Shown: positions 57,709 to 64,000 of the stretch, one piece after another | How the letters are laid out: each line of letters opens with the position of its first letter | Position numbering within the stretch: the first letter of the stretch is position 1 | NCBI GenBank assembly: GCA_009763385.1 | Contig: CM019823.1 | Coordinates: 94,561,104 to 94,625,103, forward strand | From: Coix lacryma-jobi var. lacryma-jobi | Lineage: Eukaryota; Streptophyta; Magnoliopsida; Poales; Poaceae | Reading direction: 5' to 3' | DNA: 64,000 nt | Translations under genes and position numbers: made by a program | The notes under the pieces: generated by a model | Seen by the model: only the letters and a program-made list of their open reading frames with translations | Databases searched by the model: none | What the model was told of the DNA's origin: nothing

Positions 57709-59067
57709 TCCCCTTCTTGTCTTCTTCTTCTTCCCCATATCACCACGGTTGAACTTTCTTTGCACTTGGGGCTTCTTTGTTTTATCTTGTGGCTTCATCA
57801 TTGACTTCTTGGTTGGGCAATACTTAGCAAAGTGTCCCATTTCATGGCACCGGTAGCACATGAAATGAGATAGCTTCTCTTCTTCTTGCTTCTTCATCTC
57901 TCTTTCATATCTCTTCTTGCCCCATCTTTTGCCTTTGACCTTGTTCAAGCCAATGCCACTCTTGTCACCATAGCTTCTTTGATTCTTCATCATGTGCTCA
58001 TAGGTGACTTTTGATCCATACCACCTCTCTAACTTGTTGCTCAAATTCTTCACTTCACTTTTGAGCTTATTGTTCTCCTTTAAAAGGTTAGTCTCACAAG
58101 ACATAGAAGTAGAACAAGCATCTATATGTGAAGAACATGGCATAGATAATAAATCATTACAAGAGGCGGATACGTGCTTCTTCTCTACATCACATGGGTT
58201 AGCACAAATATGTGATTGATCATTTGACCCAAATGATGAGCTCTCACTAGTTTTAGTTTCTACATTAGAAAGCTTCTTAGTGAGAAAAGCATGGTCTTGT
58301 ACCAAGTTGTCATGAGCAACACTAAGTTCCTCATGAGTCAATTTAAGCTCATCATGTGAACAAGTAGTAACAGAAAGTAGATGCTTTTGTTGTTCACATG
58401 CATTCTTTAGAAATGAGTTTTCTTTTGTCAATTTCATTGTTTTAGCCATCTCATTTTCTAAAGCTTTGGTGAGTCTGCATACAAGCTCTAAATTTGGATC
58501 ATCACAATCAACAACCACATTTGCAATTGATACCTTAGTGTCACCGTGTGACATGAAGCAATGTGGTGTAGAGGAAGAGCTTGTAGAGACATCACTCTCA
58601 TAGCCATCATCCTAGTCAAGTGATCTTGTGAATTGATCATCATAATCATCACTTGACCATGAGGTGGAGCAATCTTCCACAATCACCAAGTTGTGGTCAT
58701 GCTCATCATCCTCATGTGCCTCTTCCTTGGGCTCACTAACATCATCATCATTTGAGGCACTCTCATACTTGTCATTGAGATACTTCCACATGTTATGGGA
58801 GGACTCCATATCCATGATCTCTCTAAGGATATCATCATGCAAAGATCTAAAAACGATGTTAGTAGCTTGGTACTCGAGATCTAGGCATTTCTCTTGTGCT
58901 TGAGTTAGATTCTTTTCATCCAACACATGAGAAAAGCCTACATCTACAATCCACCACATTTGAGGGCAAATAAACTTGAAATTGCATATCATCCAAGTTT
59001 CCCATCGTGTAAAGTGAGTGCCATCAAAAATGTATGGACAATCAATGCCTAGCCCATAAGTCGCCAT
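57709..59067 (-). pseudogene. gag: Sirevirus-type gag, N-terminal and central part (element G)
   Basis: The ATG at 59067 is about 40 bp inside the PBS. The N-terminal domain resembles the copia-type gag family (UBN2): GIDCPYIFDGTHFTRWETW, LDLEYQATNIVF, ESSHNMWKYLNDKYE. Acidic and Ser-rich stretches follow, with one in-frame TAG at 58612-58614. From 58554 a long coiled coil (EQQKHLLS, LKENNKLKSEVKNLSNKLE) leads to a basic region with knuckle CYRCHEMGHFAKYC. Solo LTR K interrupts the frame after 57709 and the C-terminus continues at 55613. No pol is fused. Gag would build the particle. Confidence 0.85.
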
Positions 59068-59104
59068 CCTCTCGGGTCGGTGAAGACCACAAATGAGAGA
59101 CCTA

Positions 59105-59116
59105 GCTCTGATACCA
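59105..59116 (-). other. Primer binding site (initiator tRNA-Met) of element G
   Basis: The minus strand reads TGGTATCAGAGC, two bases inside the LTR end at 59119. It is identical to the left copy at 24674-24685. Confidence 0.9.
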
Positions 59117-59118
59117 CT

Positions 59119-61759
59119 TGAAGGGTCGAGATGGCGGACTAGAGGGGGTGATCAATAGTCCTTTTTAAAATTAATCATACCGGCTAACCGAAACAAATGC
59201 GGAATTAAAACTATCGGTCTAGCCAAGACTACACCCCTCTACTTATACTCTAAGACACCTTACAAAATATCCTAAACAAAGCAAATAAGGTGTTGGGCTA
59301 GCTAAAGCTCACCTAATCAATCTAGCTTGCAAGGTCACACAAACCTATGCAACTAGTACTCTAATCAAACCGGAGAGCTCCTAACAATCTAGTGATGCAA
59401 AGCCACAAAGCCTAAGCTCACTAGCAATGCTCAATAACAAGGATACACAAGCCAAATTATAGAGCTCAACTTAGCTACACAAACTAAGCAACTAAACACA
59501 AGCACAAGAGTGAGTATTGAAACACAAGCTAGTGAAGGAACAAGGCAGCCGGTACTACCGGGCTACTAGGCCGGTACTACCGACCACCAGGGTCGGTACT
59601 ATCGACGTATATAACCGGTACTACCAGGCACCTGCAGAAAGCTACGAAATCGAAGTGGGTGAGATGCAATTTCAGATATAGCAATTACCCCACTTCCCTA
59701 AGTGTTGTAGATGAAGATTGTAGCTTTCCCAAGTCTTGCTTCCTTGTCGAAAAGTAGATCGAGCCTTTCCAACCTAAGAAAGAGTGAAGGAGGGAGGAAG
59801 AACACGAAGAACACAAGCACAAGCGTAATATGCAAGGAAGAAAGAACAACAAGTGAAGGGGACACAAGATTTTACTCTGAGGTTCACTTGGTTGCCACCA
59901 AGCTAGTCCCCGTTGAGGCAAGCCCAAGGTTGTCGCTGATCCTCTTGCTAGTGGTGACCCTAAGTCACGCTCTCCATGATGGAGTGATCACTAAGAGCTC
60001 TAGCTTTCGATCTGGCCAGACCACTTGGCGCTCTTCGCGCCTCTCTCAACTAGAGTTGCTCTTCGCGATCCCCGCGGGGCGAGCACAATGCCCCTCACAA
60101 AGCCTTCTCTGGAGCCACGCACAATCTTCTTGCGAGCTTCACGACGGAGACAACCACCAAGCCATCTAGGAGGTGGCAACCTCCAAGAGTAATAAGCACC
60201 ACCGGCTTGCAACTCGAACACCTAGTGCCAACTCTTGCAATCTCTCATGCACCGCACTAGAATCGCTCTCACACACAATCAGATAAGCACTAATAAGCAT
60301 ATGTGTGTTAGAGGGCTCCCAAGCATTCCCAACCATGGACACTAAGTCCCAAGGGTGCTCAACCTCCTCCAAGGGCCGGCCACCCCTCTATTTGTAGAGG
60401 GGAGCCACCAACTAGCTGTTATCCCCTTTTCCTGAGCTCACACGTCTACAGTCGGTACTACCGACGAGAGGGCCGGTACTAACAGCGGTCAAAATGACCG
60501 TTAGGATAGCCTTCCTAACACAGTCGGTAGTAGGGTCGGTACTACCGGCCTTATGGTGGTACTACCGGTAGGCCAAATCTTCCCCTACACAGAACGCCTC
60601 CAAGCTTCCTCCAAACGTCGGTACTACCGACCACTAGGGTCGGTACTACCGGGGGTCGGTGACCTTACGGTGGTACTACCGGTAGGCAAAACCTTCCCCT
60701 GAACAGAGAGCTTGCGCGCTGCCTTCTTAGGTCGGTACTACCGACCACCAGGGGCGGTGCTACCGGCTGCACCAGCCTGAGCTCCGCGCCAAAACGGCCA
60801 TAACTCTCCGAACTACGATTTTGATGATCTTGGACATTTTGGAAAGCTAACTCAGAGGGCTACACAACCCACATAAATAGCTAATCCAACTCAAAAGGTA
60901 TTATTACAGAATTCCAATCCAAGAGTCATCCTAGAGTTTGAAACACACCGAAAAGCCTCCTTCTCTTCTTCGAGTTGATCCAAATCAACTCCAACACCTT
61001 CTCCTTTGCAAATGTGCCAACACCACCAAGTGTACACCATCATGTGCATGTGTGTTAGCATTTTCATAATAATTTTCAAAGGATTTTCTCTTGCACTCAC
61101 CACGCCACTCGATCCTAGTAACTACGCAATGTTAGATCGCTTAAGTGGCACTAGATAACCGATATACAAACAAGTTTGCTCCTCTTAATAGTATGGTCAT
61201 CTAACCTAAACTCGGTCATAATCTTCTCTACACACCTATGACCGGTGAAATAAAATACCCTACAAATATACCTTTGCCTTGCGCATTCCATTTCATCTCC
61301 TCCAATGTTGATGCAACACATGCACCAACCTAGATCAAATGATATGATCCACTTCATATCATCACATGGCCTCCATGGTCCATCGATCTTGACCTCACTT
61401 GCTCTTCGCCATTGCTTCGGTCCTTCGATGCCAAGTCTTTGATCAAGCCTCCCGACACTTGGTACCAATGGCTTCAAAGACTCCAACTTGCCCTTCACCT
61501 TCGCAACTGGTCCATCAAGCCAAGTCTTGCCTTGATCTTCACCATCTTAGCCACATGACTTCATGTCATGTTTCATGTGCATTAAGCTCCTCCATCACAT
61601 GCTTGAGCCTTGCAACATCCTTCAAGCCATTTCACCTCTATGGCATATGTTGCTCACACATGATCACTTGTGGACTAATCACCTGTGTAATTCACTTCAA
61701 ACACATATTAGTCCACCTAAGTTGTCACTCAATTACCAAAACCAAATTAGGACCTTTCA
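59119..61759 (-). repeat. 5' (right) LTR of element G (2641 bp)
   Basis: It starts TGAAGGGTCGAG and ends GACCTTTCA, near-identical to 24688-27324. Palindrome cluster TCGGTACTACCGA is at about 59560-60780. It is followed by the TSD GGTAG. Confidence 0.9.
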
Positions 61760-62216
61760 GGTAGTACCGACTTTATAGCGGTAATACCGCTAGGTCATAT
61801 TTGACCCTGTCCAGATAGCATTGCGTGCGGCACCCCTGGGCGGTACTACCGACCCCCATGGTCGGTACTACCGACCGTGCAGAAAAACATCTATGTGTTC
61901 GTGAGTGTGCGGTGTCTCTTAAGCAAACTTTAGTTAGTCGACATGAGCACTTTTCTCCACATCTAGCTAGCCTAATTTGTATCCCTCTTGATAGTTCGGC
62001 TTACCTATAACTCAAGTTTAAAAATAAACTATTAATCCACCACTTGAGCTAGGCATCTTTTGTCCAACAAAATTTAACGTGCTTTGTTCACGGGATATCA
62101 ACATTACAATTCTTTCTAAGGACTAACACCTGCATGCATGCCTTTATAAATCTGTTAGTCCCTAATTTGATTATCATTAATTAGCCAAACCCACATTGGG
62201 GGCGAATGCACTTACA
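61760..62216 (-). repeat. Element F LTR, right part
   Basis: This resumes after the GGTAG duplication with the same palindromes (ggtcggtactaccgacc near 61860) and ends GAATGCACTTACA. Together with 22886-24244 it makes an LTR of about 1.8 kb. Confidence 0.7.
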
Positions 62217-62800
62217 AACTCCCCCTTTTTGGTAATTGATGACAACCAACTTAGGCTTACAATAAGGATAGAAAGAATTAAAGCTTTTGAATTCCAAAAT
62301 TTAGTTCAAGCTCCCCCTTAATGTGTGCTATGGATTTGAATTTCAAACCTTGACTTTAAGCAAGGTTACATACACAAGGACAAGAGCTCCCCCTAAATTT
62401 TGCAATTTGTGGGGTGCCTAAGTGTGTGACAACAGCATATATATAATAAATTGTGATGCATGAACATGGTGATTCACATAACAATAGAGTAAACGAAATT
62501 GAATGGCTATGGAAGAAAGAAAAGGACTCAAAGATCACATAGCCATTTCAGAAACAACAATCACCAAACATGATATGAATAACAAGTAGAGGATCAACCA
62601 TGAAAGAATATTACAATAACATCAAATGTATCAAACCCTCTACCAAGCATCACATAGTTCAACACAAATTGAAAAAATGTAGTTCACCACACTTAGTTCA
62701 CCCACAAATCTCTCAAAGGTACCTATTACAACCATGAAAGAGCATAACACTCCCCCTTTGGCATCAAGTGCCAAAAAGGGTAGGCTTTGATAAAGCACAT
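62217..62800 (-). other. Element F 3' internal region with polypurine tracts
   Basis: The minus strand has AAAAAGGGGGAG right before the LTR (62216) and more CT-rich tracts (ctccccctta near 62310, gctccccctaaa near 62387, actccccctttgg near 62751). Multiple PPTs upstream of the 3' LTR are a Sirevirus hallmark. There is no gene. Confidence 0.6.
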
Positions 62801-64000
62801 GAGCTAAAAGTAGCCACCGCTAGAACCATCATAACCGCCATGACCATAATAAAAGTTGCTGGAGGGGCCACCAAAGAGAGACGAATACGCACTAGCACCC
62901 ACATCGCCACTTGGAAAAGCTGAAGGATCACCGGAAGGATTACCGGAAGCATCAGGCGGAGTTGAAGGAGCACCATAGCCACCACTACCAGCAGGGTCAA
63001 CATCGGGAGCTACAAAGCCCATGTAGGAGCCACCACCTCCATACGAAGTAGACGCGCTACCATGTGACGGATCAACACAGTAATGAGTATAAGATGGAGG
63101 AGGCTAGTACACCGGCGGAGGCTGATAAACCGGAGGAGGCTGATAGAGGGCGGCACCAGCATTGCCACCATCACCTCCACCACCAAAATCATCATCATCA
63201 TCATCATCATCTCTGCCACCAGCTGCCCCACTATGTTGTGCATCATACACGGCGAACGGATCTGGAAAGAGTCGAAGAGGAGACGCCGGAGGGATCCCAA
63301 GTCTTTCTTCAATGCGCGTCTGATGCCGATCATCGCGCTCAACCTTGTAACAGAACCATGAAAAGAACTTGTTGAGAGCGTACCGAGCAGCACCCCCACC
63401 CCCACGCCTCTCACGGCACGGAGGAGGAGGAGGAGCAGCAGCATGGCGAACATCTTCATGAGCTTGCCCCTGGACATGACCCTCATCAGCAGCGGCTTCT
63501 GCAGCTGGAGCATCCTCTTCTTCTTCATCATTACCACTGCCCGTGGAAGAGAAATTCTAGACATTGTACTCCTTGACAACCCGGTCATACTGGAACGTGG
63601 CTCCAACCACGTGCTCAATCACATGCATGATATAAGGGGCATAGGGCAGGTCCTTGTGGGGGTCAATATATGCCTTTGAAATCTTCTACCACATAAAATG
63701 AGAGATGCTAAATCTCCCATCACCTAGAGCAAACCGACAAAGAATCTTTGGGGCATCATTCCTCAGATAAGTATTGTCCACACTTTTGGGATCCAGGGTA
63801 ACCCTCATCAAATTATTCAGGACAAAGAAGTAAGACTTAAGGCCATTCACCTAGAAACCTGCTGCCTTCCCAGGCAAATAAATGCCAGAAGTCTCAAGCT
63901 CAGCTGGAAAAAATACCTTCCCCATATATTTCTGACAGTCTGGGAGCGTTGCGATCCTCTCCATTAAAGCCCAACAGCCGAGCAAAGGTCACAAAATCAC
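62800..64000 (-). pseudogene. Degenerate ORF downstream of pol in element F (env-like position)
   Basis: On the minus strand a frame with several stops and at least one shift can be followed from 64000 to 62808. It begins with a region containing FFPAELETSGIYLPGKAAGF and VNGLKSYFFVLNNLMRVTL. An acidic Ala/Glu stretch, a poly-Asp run (ATC/GAT repeats near 63190-63212), Pro-Tyr repeats and a Gly/Ser-rich tail (62804-63022) follow. Sireviruses often have an extra ORF between pol and the 3' LTR (env-like); the position fits, but I see no clear signal peptide or membrane span. The frame of 63010-63618 is a shadow frame. Confidence 0.45.

Larger units (their letters stand above)
24245..61759 (-). 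mobile_element. Element G: gag-only Sirevirus-type copia element, minus strand, rearranged
   Basis: Termini are TGAAGGG (24245) and CCTTTCA (61759), flanked by a perfect 5-bp duplication GGTAG (24240-24244 / 61760-61764). On the minus strand: 5' LTR (61759-59119), initiator-Met PBS, gag (interrupted by solo LTR K), a non-coding 3' region (interrupted by element H), PPT, LTR (27324-24688), then a second PBS, a second gag start and a 110-bp LTR remnant. No integrase, RT or RNase H is present. The PBS TGGTATCAGAGC, the large gag with zinc knuckles and the CT-rich multiple PPT-like sites fit Sireviruses (Maximus-like). Confidence 0.8.

Noticed and set aside
63010..63618. 202-codon minus ORF rich in Met and Leu
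   Set aside because: It is a shadow frame of the env-position region; the biased composition comes from ATC/GAT repeats read out of frame.
1..64000. CRISPR arrays, tRNA or rRNA genes, bacterial operons
   Set aside because: None seen; the repeats are LTRs, LTR palindromes and microsatellites, and the only tRNA-like sequences are short PBS complements.

Overview
This window looks like intergenic heterochromatin from a large grass (Poaceae) genome. It is almost entirely LTR retrotransposons inserted into one another, and I see no convincing host gene. The grass assignment is an inference from the element types: Tekay/Del chromoviruses with LTRs over 4 kb, Sirevirus-type Ty1/copia LTRs with an initiator-Met PBS, a CRM-like chromovirus, and a Tat/Retand-type element with an antisense plant-mobile-domain gene. 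I cannot name the species.

Layout. (A) 1-7208: an LTR element whose 5' LTR starts before the window. It has no gag-pol but carries an intron-containing antisense gene (5507 down to 2520) and a second small antisense exon pair. (B) 7209-10716: most of a minus-strand Tekay-type LTR into which A inserted. (C) 10717-16159: a plus-strand CRM-like gag-pol with stops, plus its 3' LTR; its 5' end is cut off by B. (D) 16160-22036: the 5' half (LTR, PBS, leader, extra ORF) of a minus-strand Tekay element into which C inserted. (E) 22037-22885: non-LTR sequence. (F) 22886-24244 and 61760-62216: one LTR of an outer Sirevirus-like element (minus strand), split by G; its 3' internal region runs to the window end. 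(G) 24245-61759: a minus-strand, gag-only Sirevirus-type element with TSD GGTAG and a rearranged LTR-gag-LTR left end. (H) 27693-52911, inside G: a plus-strand Ty3/gypsy element coding only gag plus two tandem protease-like domains. (I) 32889-49928, inside H: a complete plus-strand Tekay/Del chromovirus, TSD CGTAC. (J) 32944-34773: a solo LTR in I's 5' LTR, TSD ATGAG. (K) 55619-57703: a solo LTR in G's gag, TSD TTACC. Around position 34000 the nesting is five deep (F>G>H>I>J).

The most interesting observation is in the two Tekay elements (I and D). Upstream of gag each has an extra ORF of about 340 codons that I cannot assign to a known family. Its first 17 residues closely copy the histone H3 amino tail: 13/17 identical in I and 12/17 in D, including the initiator Met. 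The ORF continues with an unknown region, a coiled coil and an acidic Ser/Asp tail, and the same element ends its integrase with a chromodomain. A retroelement-encoded H3-tail mimic in a heterochromatin-targeting chromovirus is a specific hypothesis that can be tested.

Other points: H's protease is duplicated head to tail, which could act as a single-chain dimer. Two elements (G, H) kept gag but lost pol. Three Sirevirus-type LTRs (F, G, K) carry clusters of 13-bp odd palindromes of the same design but different sequence. A 41-bp-arm hairpin sits exactly where the end of A's 5' LTR should be.
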